DNA of 64,000 nucleotides from Synechococcus sp. AG-673-A03 (GTDB taxonomy: Bacteria; Cyanobacteriota; Cyanobacteriia; PCC-6307; Cyanobiaceae), in the NCBI GenBank assembly GCA_003211275.1, contig QCTE01000002.1:1-64000 (forward strand), read 5' to 3'. Within the stretch, counting starts at the first letter, position 1. Every line of letters begins with the position of its first letter. The notes under the pieces are model-generated. The model searched no databases and was not told the DNA's origin. It worked only from the letters and a program-made list of their open reading frames with translations. Below, piece after piece: positions 19,046 to 28,596 of the stretch. Position numbers and translations under genes: made by a program.

Positions 19046-19726
19046 ATGGGCCGAACCTACTTCCGCAAAGCTGCGCTGAGTGCTGCTGCCGTGGGACTGG
19101 CGGCAATGGCCGGGAGCCTGCCTGGATGGGCCCGGGCCCTGTTCGACAGCAGTCCGCTACAAGAAGAACGTTTCGCAATCCTGGCCCAGGCGGTAGGACG
19201 AGATCGCTGGAAGCTTCTGGTGCTGGAACAGATCAAAGCCAGGCCACTCTGCTGGGAAGAACGTCAAGACGGACTGATGAACCCTGCTCTGAACAACTTC
19301 GATTTCACAGGAATCTGCAGTCGCTACCTGGACAGCAACGGCTACTCCCTGCGCACGTCCGGCAAGGATGTCGACAAGCGCTATCGCCTGCGTCTGAAGC
19401 AAAGCAGAAACGGTCTGGCATTGCAGGCGATGGACTCTGTGCACGGTGGCGGCACAACGGTGGCAAGAGCCAGCAAAGTCCGCAGGGATAAAAACGCCTT
19501 TGTCAAACTCACGCTAGAGCCGGGCTGGTCGCTCGAACGCCGCAGCTACAAAGGACGCACCCTGAGCCACGTGTATTTCTCCAATACGAAGCCGATGAAC
19601 ACGCTGATCGCTGCCAACAAGGCGAAACCGTTTGATCGAAGCCTGACCTTCACCGCCAGCCTGCCCAAACCGCCTTCACAGCCAGGTGGACCGGTCCGCC
19701 TGACGGTGATTCCCTTCCGACCCTGA
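19046..19726 (+). CDS. DUF3747-type exported protein
   Basis: The ATG at 19046 follows AGGAGG (19032-19037), which decides the start and gives 226 residues. A signal peptide (about 1-31, SAAAVGLAAMAGSLPGWA) precedes a domain opening LFDSSPLQEERFAILA and containing RWKLLVLEQI and CWEER, features I associate with the cyanobacterial DUF3747 family, whose function is unknown. The protein is probably periplasmic or surface-bound. It is divergent from rnhA, with about 60 bases between. Confidence 0.75.
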   Translation: MGRTYFRKAALSAAAVGLAAMAGSLPGWARALFDSSPLQEERFAILAQAVGRDRWKLLVLEQIKARPLCWEERQDGLMNPALNNFDFTGICSRYLDSNGYSLRTSGKDVDKRYRLRLKQSRNGLALQAMDSVHGGGTTVARASKVRRDKNAFVKLTLEPGWSLERRSYKGRTLSHVYFSNTKPMNTLIAANKAKPFDRSLTFTASLPKPPSQPGGPVRLTVIPFRP

Positions 19727-19804
19727 ACCGACACCTAACCGAAGGACAGTTGACAGAGCGCCCCAGCACAACGCGCAATGTCCAAAGCAATTTTTTACTT
19801 TGTC

Positions 19805-19905
19805 GAAGTGTGAGGAGTGGAAAACGCTTCTTCCGGGTCGAAACAAGGACAGACTCCGGTAACGCGTTTCACTTCAGAGCTCTGCCTACGGCAGAGCTTT
19901 TTTTT
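19805..19905 (+). ncRNA. Candidate structured small RNA, possibly Yfr2/Cyano-1 family, with a Yfr1-complementary segment
   Basis: The + strand folds into nested helices: 19805-19810 with 19870-19875 (GAAGTG/CACTTC), 19822-19827 with 19864-19869 (AAACGC/GCGTTT), and 19833-19839 with 19852-19859 (CCGGGTC/GACTCCGG, one bulged T). The apical loop is GAAACAAGGACA. A perfect terminator follows at 19878-19905. The 11 bases GTGTGAGGAGT (19808-19818) are the exact complement of ACTCCTCACAC, the invariant core of the cyanobacterial sRNA Yfr1; most of them (19811-19818) lie in an internal bulge. The GAAACA loop recalls, but does not exactly match, the GGAAACA loop of Yfr2. No protein reading frame fits. 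The promoter is not clear (TACTTT at 19796-19801 is a possible -10). Confidence 0.5.
19878..19905 (+). terminator. Intrinsic terminator of the candidate sRNA
   Basis: AGCTCTGCC-TAC-GGCAGAGCT is a perfect 9-bp stem followed by a run of T residues. It would end the sRNA and any read-through from the DUF3747 gene. Confidence 0.85.
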
Positions 19906-19943
19906 GTACAACCAGACCCGGCTGGTTGCAATCATCCAGACAA

Positions 19944-19967
19944 GAAAAAACCGACCCGAAGGTCGGT
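19944..19967 (-). terminator. Intrinsic terminator of the rplJ-rplL transcript
   Basis: On the minus strand ACCGACC-TTCG-GGTCGGT forms a 7-bp stem with a UUCG tetraloop and then TTTTTTC, 50 bases after the rplL stop. Confidence 0.9.
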
Positions 19968-20017
19968 ATGGATTGAAGGGAAGGAATCGGCAAGCGCAGG
20001 CCGCCGATCCAACAACA

Positions 20018-20410
20018 TCACTTGAGAGTGACCTTGCCGCCAACCTCTTCAATGGCCTTCTTGAGGGCTTCGGCGTCGTCCTTGGAGACACCTTCTTTGA
20101 TGGTCTTCGGAGCAGCCTCGACCATGGCCTTGGCATCGCCCAGGCCAAGGCCTGTGGCTTCGCGTACAGCCTTGAGGACCTTGATCTTGGCGGAAGCATC
20201 GAAGCTATCCAGCACAACATCAAATTCGGTCTTTTCTTCAGCGGCCTCGCCACCACCACCAGCGGCAGCGCCGGGGGCAGCCATCACCACACCCGCGGAT
20301 GCGGCAGCGGAGACGCCGAAGGCCTCTTCGATCTGCTTGACAAGCTCGGAAGCTTCAAGCAGCGAAAGGGACTTCAACGATTCGAGGATTTCGTCGGTTT
20401 TTGCAGACAT
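20018..20410 (-). CDS. rplL: 50S ribosomal protein L7/L12
   Basis: The 130-residue stalk protein recruits translation GTPases. It has the N-terminal dimerisation helices ([26 protein letters not shown]), an Ala/Gly-rich hinge, and the C-terminal factor-binding domain ([27 protein letters not shown]). It is the last gene of the ribosomal cluster, 47 bases after rplJ and followed by an intrinsic terminator. Confidence 0.98.
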   Translation of the reverse strand: MSAKTDEILESLKSLSLLEASELVKQIEEAFGVSAAASAGVVMAAPGAAAGGGGEAAEEKTEFDVVLDSFDASAKIKVLKAVREATGLGLGDAKAMVEAAPKTIKEGVSKDDAEALKKAIEEVGGKVTLK

Positions 20411-20457
20411 GGTTGGGATTCAGCAACAGATCAAAAAAACAGTCGGGTCGAAGACGT

Positions 20458-20985
20458 TCAGCTTTCGCCGGAATCGGCGTGCTGCTTGAGCGCCCGAGCA
20501 AGACCGGAGGGAACCTCGTTGATGCCCACAGCCACCTTGGTGGCAACGGCATTGATGGAACCAGCGATCTGAGCCATGAGCACTTCCTTGGTGGGAAGGT
20601 CACCGATGGCCTTGATCTCGTCCTGAGACAGGAGCTTGCCTTCGAAAAGGCCACCCTTGGTTTCGGACTTCTTGGTGTCCTTCTGAAAAGCCTGAAGGGC
20701 TTTCACTGCACCGCCGATATCGCCCTTAACAAGGACGAAAGCGTTGGTACCGCTCAGAAGGGGATCGAGGTTGGACCAAGCACTATCACCATCAATGGCA
20801 AGACGCATCAAGGTGTTTTTGGTCACCTTGCAAACGCCGTTGCTGGCCCGAAGACGAGTCCTCAGATCAGACATTTCCTTGATGGAGAGACCCTGATAAT
20901 CCAGGACCAATGCCATTTCGGCCTCACCGAGGAGCTGCTTGAGCTCTTCGACGATCTGTTGCTTGCTCTCCAGAGTGCGGCCCAT
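20458..20985 (-). CDS. rplJ: 50S ribosomal protein L10
   Basis: 175 residues from the ATG at 20985 ([19 protein letters not shown]), the standard start of the family; in-frame sequence upstream belongs to the leader. The protein anchors L7/L12 dimers to the ribosome through its C-terminal helix and, in many bacteria, represses its own mRNA by binding the leader. The matching leader structure is visible upstream (21095-21170). Confidence 0.97.
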   Translation of the reverse strand: MGRTLESKQQIVEELKQLLGEAEMALVLDYQGLSIKEMSDLRTRLRASNGVCKVTKNTLMRLAIDGDSAWSNLDPLLSGTNAFVLVKGDIGGAVKALQAFQKDTKKSETKGGLFEGKLLSQDEIKAIGDLPTKEVLMAQIAGSINAVATKVAVGINEVPSGLARALKQHADSGES

Positions 20986-21094
20986 AGGATTTGGATCGGA
21001 TCGGGGGAACAAGCTGGACACACGGCCGTTCAGTGCTCTCGAAGGAGACGAGGCCGCGTATCGATCCAATCCCATGAGGGAGCAAAATCGTCGC

Positions 21095-21170
21095 GTCTGC
21101 CTCGGCAGGACTTATGCATCTGGAACGGTTGATAACAACCGCTTGAAGCAACCTGCTGTCTTTGGCCGGG
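21095..21170 (-). promoter_or_regulatory. Ribosomal protein L10 leader (autoregulatory RNA element)
   Basis: On the minus strand GCCAAAGACAGCAGG and AAGTCCTGCCGAGGC flank an internal hairpin (CGGTTG...CAACCG). The paired CAGG/CCTG with the purine-rich AAAGA and CGAGG parts gives the asymmetric helix and kink typical of L10 leaders, where the L10-(L12)n complex binds to control rplJ-rplL. It lies about 110 bases before the rplJ start, as expected. Confidence 0.75.
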
Positions 21171-21209
21171 CGCGTGCCCGTTGTCTAGCTTTCGCCAGCA
21201 TTCAAACTT

Positions 21210-21236
21210 ACAACAAAGCCCCCACCGCAGTGGAGG
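21210..21236 (-). terminator. Terminator/attenuator between rplA and rplJ
   Basis: On the minus strand CCTCCAC-TGCG-GTGGGGG (21219-21236; one G-U pair) is followed by CTTTGTTGT, 30 bases after the rplA stop and just before the L10 leader. It probably reduces read-through from rplK-rplA into rplJ-rplL. Confidence 0.65.
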
Positions 21237-21266
21237 CTGGCTGGCATCAGGCTGGGATTGGCTGGA

Positions 21267-21974
21267 TCAACCCTCTTTGTTGATGTCCTGAAGGGCTGAG
21301 ATATCCACTTCCACCGAAGGACCCATCGTGGAGGTCACATAGAGGCTCTTCCAATAACGACCCTTTGCACCGCTGGGCTTGTTGCGGTCAATGGTCTCCT
21401 GAAGCATTTTCAGGTTGTCGAGCAGGTTGGCAGCATCAAAGCTGGCCTTACCGAAACGCACGTGCACAATGCCGGTGCGGTCAGCACGGAATTCCAGCTT
21501 GCCAGCCTTAAAATCCTTGATGGCGGCTGCCAAATCGGTAGTCACGGTACCGGCTTTGGGGTTGGGCATCAGACCACGGGGGCCGAGCACACGACCCAGC
21601 TTGGCCACTTTGGGCATCATGTCTGGGGTGGCGATCAGCAGGTCGAAGTTCATCTCCCCCTTGCTGATGGTGTTGACCAGATCCTCATCGCCTGCGAGCT
21701 CAGCGCCGGCTGCTTTGGCGGCTGCAACCTTCTCACCACTGGTGACAACGGCGATTCGCACGGTCTGACCGGTGCCGTGAGGCAGTGCCACGGTGGTGCG
21801 CAGCTGCTGATCGGTGTATTTGGGGTCGATCCCGAGACGCACATGCGCCTCCATGGTCTCGTCGAACTTGGCGTTGGCGTTGTCCTTGACCAGCTGAATG
21901 GCTTCAAGCGGCTCATATGCGCGCTCTTCAACCTTGGTGACGAGGCTGGCCAGGCGTTTTGAAAGTTTTGGCAT
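21267..21974 (-). CDS. rplA: 50S ribosomal protein L1
   Basis: 235 residues. Binds 23S rRNA at the mobile L1 stalk and in many bacteria represses the rplK-rplA mRNA. Seen: [24 protein letters not shown], the conserved [18 protein letters not shown], and [16 protein letters not shown]. It follows rplK with 77 bases between. Confidence 0.98.
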   Translation of the reverse strand: MPKLSKRLASLVTKVEERAYEPLEAIQLVKDNANAKFDETMEAHVRLGIDPKYTDQQLRTTVALPHGTGQTVRIAVVTSGEKVAAAKAAGAELAGDEDLVNTISKGEMNFDLLIATPDMMPKVAKLGRVLGPRGLMPNPKAGTVTTDLAAAIKDFKAGKLEFRADRTGIVHVRFGKASFDAANLLDNLKMLQETIDRNKPSGAKGRYWKSLYVTSTMGPSVEVDISALQDINKEG

Positions 21975-22051
21975 GGCTTAGATGGGGTTCAGACGACCGC
22001 AAGGTCTCCCCCTGAAGAAATTGGAAGTGAGCAATGACTGGCGCTCGTGCG

Positions 22052-22477
22052 TCAGTCGCTGATGGCGACGCCCATGTTGCGAGCAGTGCCTTCGATGATG
22101 CGCATGGCCGACTCAACGCTGGTGCAGTTAAGGTCGGGCAGCTTGGTCTTGGCGATCTCCTCAAGCTGGGATCGCTTGATGGAGCCAACGCTTCCCTTGG
22201 CGGACTCTCCGGAACCTTTATCGATTCCAGCAGCCTTGGTGATCAGCACAGACGCTGGGGGCGTCTTGGTGATGAAGGTGAAACTGCGGTCTTCAAAGAC
22301 CGAGATCTCCACCGGAATCACGAACCCGGCTTTTTCCTGGGTACGGGCGTTGTACTCCTTGCAGAACGCCATGATGTTGACCCCGTGCTGACCGAGGGCA
22401 GGACCCACGGGCGGTGCAGGGTTGGCTTTGCCGGCCTGAAGGGCCAGCTTGATCACAGCTACGACTTTCTTGGCCAT
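22052..22477 (-). CDS. rplK: 50S ribosomal protein L11
   Basis: 141 residues. The N-terminal domain ([20 protein letters not shown]) contacts elongation factors and stringent-response enzymes; the C-terminal domain ([11 protein letters not shown]) binds 23S rRNA at the GTPase centre. Length and both domains are standard. It follows nusG after a hairpin-rich spacer. Confidence 0.98.
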   Translation of the reverse strand: MAKKVVAVIKLALQAGKANPAPPVGPALGQHGVNIMAFCKEYNARTQEKAGFVIPVEISVFEDRSFTFITKTPPASVLITKAAGIDKGSGESAKGSVGSIKRSQLEEIAKTKLPDLNCTSVESAMRIIEGTARNMGVAISD

Positions 22478-22505
22478 CGGCGGACGGAGTTGAACATCTG
22501 CGGAT

Positions 22506-22577
22506 CACCTGGCCCTCGGGGCAGGTGCGGCGGGGTGAAGAACCACCCCTCAGGCCGCCCTCCGCAGGGAGACGGCC
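22506..22577 (-). promoter_or_regulatory. Three consecutive hairpins in the nusG-rplK spacer
   Basis: In the 110-base spacer three stem-loops can form: 22553-22577 (GGCCG/CGGCC arms plus CTCC/GGAG), 22532-22549 (GGGGTG/CACCCC) and 22506-22527 (CACCT/AGGTG plus CCC/GGG). They precede the rplK start, where L1 or L11 feedback control or transcript processing would act. No U-run is present. The function is inferred from position only. Confidence 0.4.
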
Positions 22578-22587
22578 GCCGCTCATA

Positions 22588-23256
22588 TCAGTTCTGCTTG
22601 CTCACCTGGGAAAACTCGAGTTCGACCGGTGTCTCACGGCCAAAAATGGAGAGGAGTGCCTTGAGCTTGCTGCGCTCACCCGACACCTCGATGACCTCAC
22701 CCTGGAAATCCTTGAACGGACCGGCAGTGACCAAAATCTGATCACCCTCTGTTAGATCGACTTTGACAACCGTCTTCTTCTCAGCAGCACGTTTGAAGAT
22801 GCGGTCGACTTCCTGGCGACTCAACGGCCGTGGCTTGATGTGACCACGGGCTTTACCGGTGGCACGACGATCTTCCGCACCAACAAAGTTGATGACGTTT
22901 GGGGTGCTGCGCACGGCCATCATCGTGTCTTCATCCAGCACCATGCGCACAAGCACATAGCCGGGGAACACTTTCTCCTCAGTGGACTGGCGGCTGCCGT
23001 CTTTCTTGATTTTGACCGCAGGCGTTTCGGGAATCTCGATCTCAAGGATGCGATTGCTCACACCGAGCGTCACAGCCCGCTGCTCCAGCGTGGCCTTCAC
23101 CTTTTTCTCGCAACTTGATGCCACCTGAACCGCATACCAGCGGGCTACACCCGTGCGGATTGTGGGGGTTTCGAGGGAGCCCTCTTCTCCGTCATTGGGC
23201 GCCGGAAGATCAAGCACCTCAGTGGAGTCCGACTGGCTTTGATCGAGATCAGACAC
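22588..23256 (-). CDS. nusG: Transcription termination/antitermination factor NusG
   Basis: 222 residues. The N-terminal NGN domain binds RNA polymerase (RWYAVQVASSCEKKVKATLEQ; FPGYVLVRM) and the C-terminal KOW domain (EGDQILVTAGPFKDFQGEVIEV) contacts Rho or ribosomal protein S10. An acidic N-terminal tail of about 38 residues precedes NGN. It lies between secE and rplK in the standard order. Confidence 0.97.
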   Translation of the reverse strand: MSDLDQSQSDSTEVLDLPAPNDGEEGSLETPTIRTGVARWYAVQVASSCEKKVKATLEQRAVTLGVSNRILEIEIPETPAVKIKKDGSRQSTEEKVFPGYVLVRMVLDEDTMMAVRSTPNVINFVGAEDRRATGKARGHIKPRPLSRQEVDRIFKRAAEKKTVVKVDLTEGDQILVTAGPFKDFQGEVIEVSGERSKLKALLSIFGRETPVELEFSQVSKQN

Positions 23257-23317
23257 GAGGCAGGGCAGGAGCGAAGGATGAACTGGGGAAATGCACCGGA
23301 TCGGACCGGAGTAGGAG

Positions 23318-23566
23318 TCAGCGGAACACCTGGGATGCAGCCCAGCCGTAGAAGCGACTCAGAGCGGCAATCGCCGCAGCGGAGAGGCTCACCATCAGGA
23401 TCACGGCAATGGATTCGCTGAACAGCTGTTGTCGGCTGGGCCAGACCACAAGCTTCAACTCTTCGAAGGTGGCTTGCAGAAAACCGCCCTTTTTCTCAGG
23501 CTGTTCAGGGCCTGATGAGGGGGGCGTCGTCGCTGCTGTGGTGTCCTCGGAAGTGGGGCTGGTCAC
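23318..23566 (-). CDS. secE: Preprotein translocase subunit SecE
   Basis: 82 residues from a GTG at 23566. Longer in-frame readings run back into clpB and were rejected. The conserved amphipathic helix (FEELKLVVWPSRQQLFSES) and a single C-terminal membrane helix (IAVILMVSLSAAAIAALSRFYGW) are present, as in the short SecE of cyanobacteria. It clamps SecY in the translocation channel of plasma and thylakoid membranes. The N-terminal 35 residues are Ser/Thr/Pro-rich and probably disordered. No strong ribosome binding site is visible, so the exact start is moderately sure. Confidence 0.9.
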   Translation of the reverse strand: MTSPTSEDTTAATTPPSSGPEQPEKKGGFLQATFEELKLVVWPSRQQLFSESIAVILMVSLSAAAIAALSRFYGWAASQVFR

Positions 23567-23663
23567 GGATGACGGATCAAAAAGTCGTCTGGGCCGGTGC
23601 TGACGGCGGCTTTGAAGGCACGTGACAGCAATTAAACATCCTACCGGACGCCTCAATAAGACG

Positions 23664-26429
23664 TTATTCAGGTGCGAAGAGGAAAGGGTCGCTGGCAGTC
23701 GCCCCAGCCCGCACGCGAACCGCCTGAGCACCGCTAAAACGCTCCTCCAGCAACTCAGTCGCCAGGGGATTCTCCAGTCGACGACGCAGCACCCTTCGCA
23801 AAGGCCTCGCTCCATACTCCGGCTCATAACCGAGGCTCACGATCGCTTCAATCACACTTTCCTCAACGCGCAGCTCCAGCCCTTGCTCTCTCAGCAGCGT
23901 GGCCAAATCAGCCAACTGCAGGCGCACAATCTTGTTGAGATCATCGAGTCCAAGAGGTTGAAACCGGATCACTTCGTCGATGCGGTTCAGGAATTCAGGC
24001 CGAAAATGTCGCCCCAGGGCTTCATCCACAGCCCCATCCAGAGCGGATGGATCAATCGGTGCTCCCGCTTCTCTGTCCTGGCGGGCTGATTCGAGAATGG
24101 CCCGACTGGCCAGATTGCTGGTCATCACGATCACGGTGTGGCGAAAATCGACCGTGCGCCCCTGCGAATCGCTGAGACGTCCATCATCCAGCACCTGCAA
24201 CAGCACGTTGAACACATCAGGGTGAGCCTTCTCCACCTCATCCAGAAGCAGCAGAGCGTAAGGACGACGGCGCACCGCTTCGGTCAGCTGCCCTCCTTCC
24301 TCGTAACCGACATAACCGGGGGGGGCACCGAGTAAGCGCGCGACCGCGTTGCGCTCCATGAATTCGCTCATGTCGAGGCGCACCATCGACTCCTCCTCAT
24401 CGAACAGTTGGCCAGCGAGAGCCTTGGCCAGTTCGGTCTTGCCCACACCTGTCGGCCCCAGAAACAGAAATGAACCCACGGGGCGCCGGGGATCCTTCAT
24501 GCCAGCTCTGGCCCTGCGAATCGCCGCGGCCACAGCCCCTACGGCATCGGACTGGCCGATGACACGCTCCCCAAGGCGCTGATCAAGCTCCAGCAGCTTC
24601 TGACGTTCGCCTGCCAGCAGACGCTGGATGGGAATCCCTGTCCAACGTGCCACCACATCGGCAATATCCTCGGCTTCCACCTGCTCCCTGAGCAGAGCCG
24701 TGCCGTCTTGCTGCGCTTTCTTGAGCGCCTCCTCTAGGTCATTGCGACGCTGCTGAAGACGATGCAGCTGGTCGTACTGAAGGCGCGCAGCTTCTTCTAG
24801 ATCGCCCTGTCGCTCTGCTTCAGCAACGGCATGGCGGAGATCCTCATCCTCCTGCAGCAGTTGACGAAGTTCCTGAAGCTGTTCCCGCTCTGCCTGCCAG
24901 CGCTCGCGCAGCTGAGTGAGCTGAGACGAGGCCTCAAGTCGCTGGCGCTGAAGCTGCACACGCTCCGATTCAGGAGCCTGCTCTGCCGCGAGTACGGCCA
25001 GCTCCACTCGACGCAGATCCATCTCGGCGTCCTCCACCACCTGGGGCTTGGACGTCACATCCATCTTGAGTTGTGCCGCCGCTTCGTCAATCAGATCGAT
25101 GGCCTTGTCTGGCAAGCAACGGTCACTGATGTAGCGATCGGCAAGGCGTGCGGCAGCTGTCACCGCGGCGTCGGTGATCGTCACGCCGTGATGCAGCTCA
25201 TAGCGCTCCTTCACGCCCCTCAGAATCTCGACGCTGTGGTCGATGGAAGGCTCGGAGATCTGCACCTGCTGAAAGCGACGGTTCAGAGCTGGATCCTTCT
25301 CCACTGTGCGGCGGTAATCCTCTGGCGTGGTTGCAGCAATACAACGCAGATCGCCTCTGGCCAGAGCAGGCTTGAGCAGGCTGCCTGCGTCGGCGCTAGA
25401 GCGGTCGCTGTTGACCACGGTGTGCAATTCATCGATGAACAACACCACTCCAGCCTCAGGATCACTCACCTCCTGCAGCACCTCTCGCAGGCGCTCCTCG
25501 AACTGCCCCCGAAATTTGGCGCCAGCGATCAGAGCACCCACATCCAAAGCCACAAGCCGCAATCCCTGAAGCGATTCCGGAACTTCACCGGCAACGATGC
25601 GTTGGGCCAGCAGCTCGGCGATGGCCGTCTTGCCCACCCCGGGCGCTCCGATCAGAACCGGATTGTTCTTGCCCCGACGCGAGAGCACCTTGATCAAGCT
25701 GCGGATCTCGCTATCACGGCCGACCACAGGATCCAGAAGGCCCTGCGCCGCGGCGGCAGTGAGGTCACGGGCGTAACGATCCAGCGCCATGGGCTCCTGA
25801 GCATTGGCCAGGTCAAGCGCCGAATCATCAACGGGATCCAACGTGCCGAGCCCGGTCTGCACAGGGTCGGGCAATGACTGAACGGGTGGAACGGCAGGAG
25901 TGGGCACTGCTGAACGGATGACGGGAACAGGAGGACTGATCGCTGGAGAGGCAGCGGATGGGGTGGGTCTGCGCAGTTCGGCCTCAAGGCGATCGGCCGG
26001 CAAGCCGAAACGAGACAGCAGATCAGCGCCGATCCGGGGGTCACGGCCGATGGCGATCAACACATGCGACACATCGATTAGCCTTGAACCCCAGAGGCCA
26101 CGCACCCTGTCGGCCGCCTCGAGCAAGGTCTCAAGGTCTTCGCCGACAAACAGCTCATCACCTCGCGCCATGGGCTGGTCTTCCAGAAAGCCCTCGAGCT
26201 GATCGAGCAACTGGTCTTGAGGCAGAGGCAATGCGGCCACGTCCGCCTCAAAGCGTGGATCACTGAACAGAGCCTGGAGCAAATGCTCCACATCCAGATC
26301 ACCGTGTCGCCAGCGACGGGCTGAATCCTGGGCGGAGAGCAACAGCTCCCAGGCGTCGTCGCTGAAACGGTCTGGCTCCACCGTGAGACTGGCTGGAGGT
26401 TGAGGGGTCACGCCGAAATCGGATGTCAT
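23664..26429 (-). CDS. clpB: ClpB-type AAA+ disaggregase with a divergent N-terminal domain
   Basis: Two AAA+ modules: NBD1 with Walker A GAPGVGKT and Walker [10 protein letters not shown], and NBD2 with GPTGVGKT and [11 protein letters not shown]. The long coiled-coil M-domain between them (about 420-540, many Gln/Arg/Leu heptads) marks a ClpB disaggregase rather than ClpC. The Clp N-domain is present but divergent, and a Pro/Ala-rich linker of about 60 residues ([16 protein letters not shown]...) follows it, which suggests a second ClpB paralogue of cyanobacteria. The ATG at 26429 has GGAG about ten bases upstream and was preferred over the GTG at 26444. It works with DnaK to rescue aggregated proteins. 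Confidence 0.93.
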   Translation of the reverse strand: MTSDFGVTPQPPASLTVEPDRFSDDAWELLLSAQDSARRWRHGDLDVEHLLQALFSDPRFEADVAALPLPQDQLLDQLEGFLEDQPMARGDELFVGEDLETLLEAADRVRGLWGSRLIDVSHVLIAIGRDPRIGADLLSRFGLPADRLEAELRRPTPSAASPAISPPVPVIRSAVPTPAVPPVQSLPDPVQTGLGTLDPVDDSALDLANAQEPMALDRYARDLTAAAAQGLLDPVVGRDSEIRSLIKVLSRRGKNNPVLIGAPGVGKTAIAELLAQRIVAGEVPESLQGLRLVALDVGALIAGAKFRGQFEERLREVLQEVSDPEAGVVLFIDELHTVVNSDRSSADAGSLLKPALARGDLRCIAATTPEDYRRTVEKDPALNRRFQQVQISEPSIDHSVEILRGVKERYELHHGVTITDAAVTAAARLADRYISDRCLPDKAIDLIDEAAAQLKMDVTSKPQVVEDAEMDLRRVELAVLAAEQAPESERVQLQRQRLEASSQLTQLRERWQAEREQLQELRQLLQEDEDLRHAVAEAERQGDLEEAARLQYDQLHRLQQRRNDLEEALKKAQQDGTALLREQVEAEDIADVVARWTGIPIQRLLAGERQKLLELDQRLGERVIGQSDAVGAVAAAIRRARAGMKDPRRPVGSFLFLGPTGVGKTELAKALAGQLFDEEESMVRLDMSEFMERNAVARLLGAPPGYVGYEEGGQLTEAVRRRPYALLLLDEVEKAHPDVFNVLLQVLDDGRLSDSQGRTVDFRHTVIVMTSNLASRAILESARQDREAGAPIDPSALDGAVDEALGRHFRPEFLNRIDEVIRFQPLGLDDLNKIVRLQLADLATLLREQGLELRVEESVIEAIVSLGYEPEYGARPLRRVLRRRLENPLATELLEERFSGAQAVRVRAGATASDPFLFAPE

Positions 26430-26444
26430 CGCGGGCGACTCCAC

Positions 26445-26846
26445 TCAAGCGGCCGTCGATCGGGACGCAAGCTCAATCAGCTCCACCTTGTAGCCATCGG
26501 GGTCCTCCAGAAAAGCGATCACCGTGCTGCCGTGCTTCATCGGGCCCGGTGCGCGCACGAGCCTTCCACCGCGCTCAGCGATCCCAGAACAGGTGGCACG
26601 GATGTCCTGAACCCCGAGAGCGATGTGGCCATATCCATCACCCAGGTTGTAGTGCTCGGTGTCCCAGTTGTGCGTGAGCTCCAGCACGGTGTGATCCTTT
26701 TCGTCGCCATAGCCCAGAAAGGCCAGTGTGAAACGACCGGAGGCATAGTCCTTGCGACGAAGCAACTGCATGCCCAGGACATCGGTATAAAAAGCGAGCG
26801 ATCGCTCGAGATCACCAACCCGAAGCATGGTGTGCAACATGCGCAT
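26445..26846 (-). CDS. gloA: Lactoylglutathione lyase (glyoxalase I)
   Basis: 133 residues. Isomerises the methylglyoxal-glutathione hemithioacetal to lactoylglutathione, the main detoxification route for methylglyoxal. Metal ligands sit where expected: His in MRMLHTML, Glu in HTVLELTHNW, His in GYGHIAL and Glu in GYKVELIE. The ATG at 26846 matches the family start; a TTG at 26858 in the same frame is less likely. It is followed directly by clpB. It matters for this window because a methylglyoxal synthase fusion lies at 57955. Confidence 0.95.
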   Translation of the reverse strand: MRMLHTMLRVGDLERSLAFYTDVLGMQLLRRKDYASGRFTLAFLGYGDEKDHTVLELTHNWDTEHYNLGDGYGHIALGVQDIRATCSGIAERGGRLVRAPGPMKHGSTVIAFLEDPDGYKVELIELASRSTAA

Positions 26847-26964
26847 GATCGGGGTCAATCGCTGTCACCAGCATGGTGCATCCCCAAGATCAGCGGTAGT
26901 GCAGCAGCAAGCTTCGTGGCCCGCTAGCGGGGATGCGGAATCAGCGTTTCAGGGGGACCCATAG

Positions 26965-28284
<1,320 letters not shown>

Positions 28285-28310
28285 ATCAGTTCATCAGAAG
28301 GCAATGAAGC

Positions 28311-28349
28311 TGCCATTCACTCTTTCATTCGGAGGGTGAATGGCATTTT
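28311..28349 (+). terminator. Intrinsic terminator of eno
   Basis: TGCCATTCAC (28311-28320) pairs perfectly with GTGAATGGCA (28336-28345) around a 15-base loop, followed by TTTTG; 26 bases after the eno stop. Confidence 0.85.
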
Positions 28350-28596
28350 GATGATGTTTGAAGCAAAGATTCCAAATCAATCAGACAAGAGCAAGAGGAC
28401 ATTTGAAGCCATCAGCAAGACCATTGCATCAACAAATCACGACTACCGTGGACAGGTCAAACAAACACTTAGACCTGTTCGCCAAAAACAATCAAAATCA
28501 AAACTACTGTTTTTCGCACCAAATACCATCAAATAATTAAGCAAATCGCTTGAATTGTTCAGTTCAAAATAATCAGAACTTGGCAATCAACTCGAT
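28350..28596. other. AT-rich spacer between eno and the UbiB-family gene
   Basis: About 250 bases, clearly poorer in GC than the flanking genes. A 66-codon frame here begins inside the eno terminator and has no ribosome binding site or recognisable domain, so I do not call it a gene. A weak AAGC/GCTT hairpin near 28540-28555 could end the minus-strand transcript. Nothing else seen. Confidence 0.6.

Noticed and set aside
19797-19840. Yfr1 gene on the minus strand, because it contains ACTCCTCACAC
   Set aside because: On the minus strand the motif is not followed by the required terminator hairpin and U-run, and the 5' stem is weak. The + strand has the strong fold and terminator, so the motif is better read as a Yfr1-complementary site.
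23567-23663. tRNA-Trp before secE, a common bacterial arrangement
   Set aside because: No cloverleaf, no T-loop GTTCRA with a matching stem and no tryptophan anticodon arm can be formed here.
28336-28536. 66-codon open frame after eno on the + strand
   Set aside because: It starts inside the eno terminator stem, has no ribosome binding site or recognisable domain, and lies in an AT-rich spacer where open frames of this length are not remarkable.
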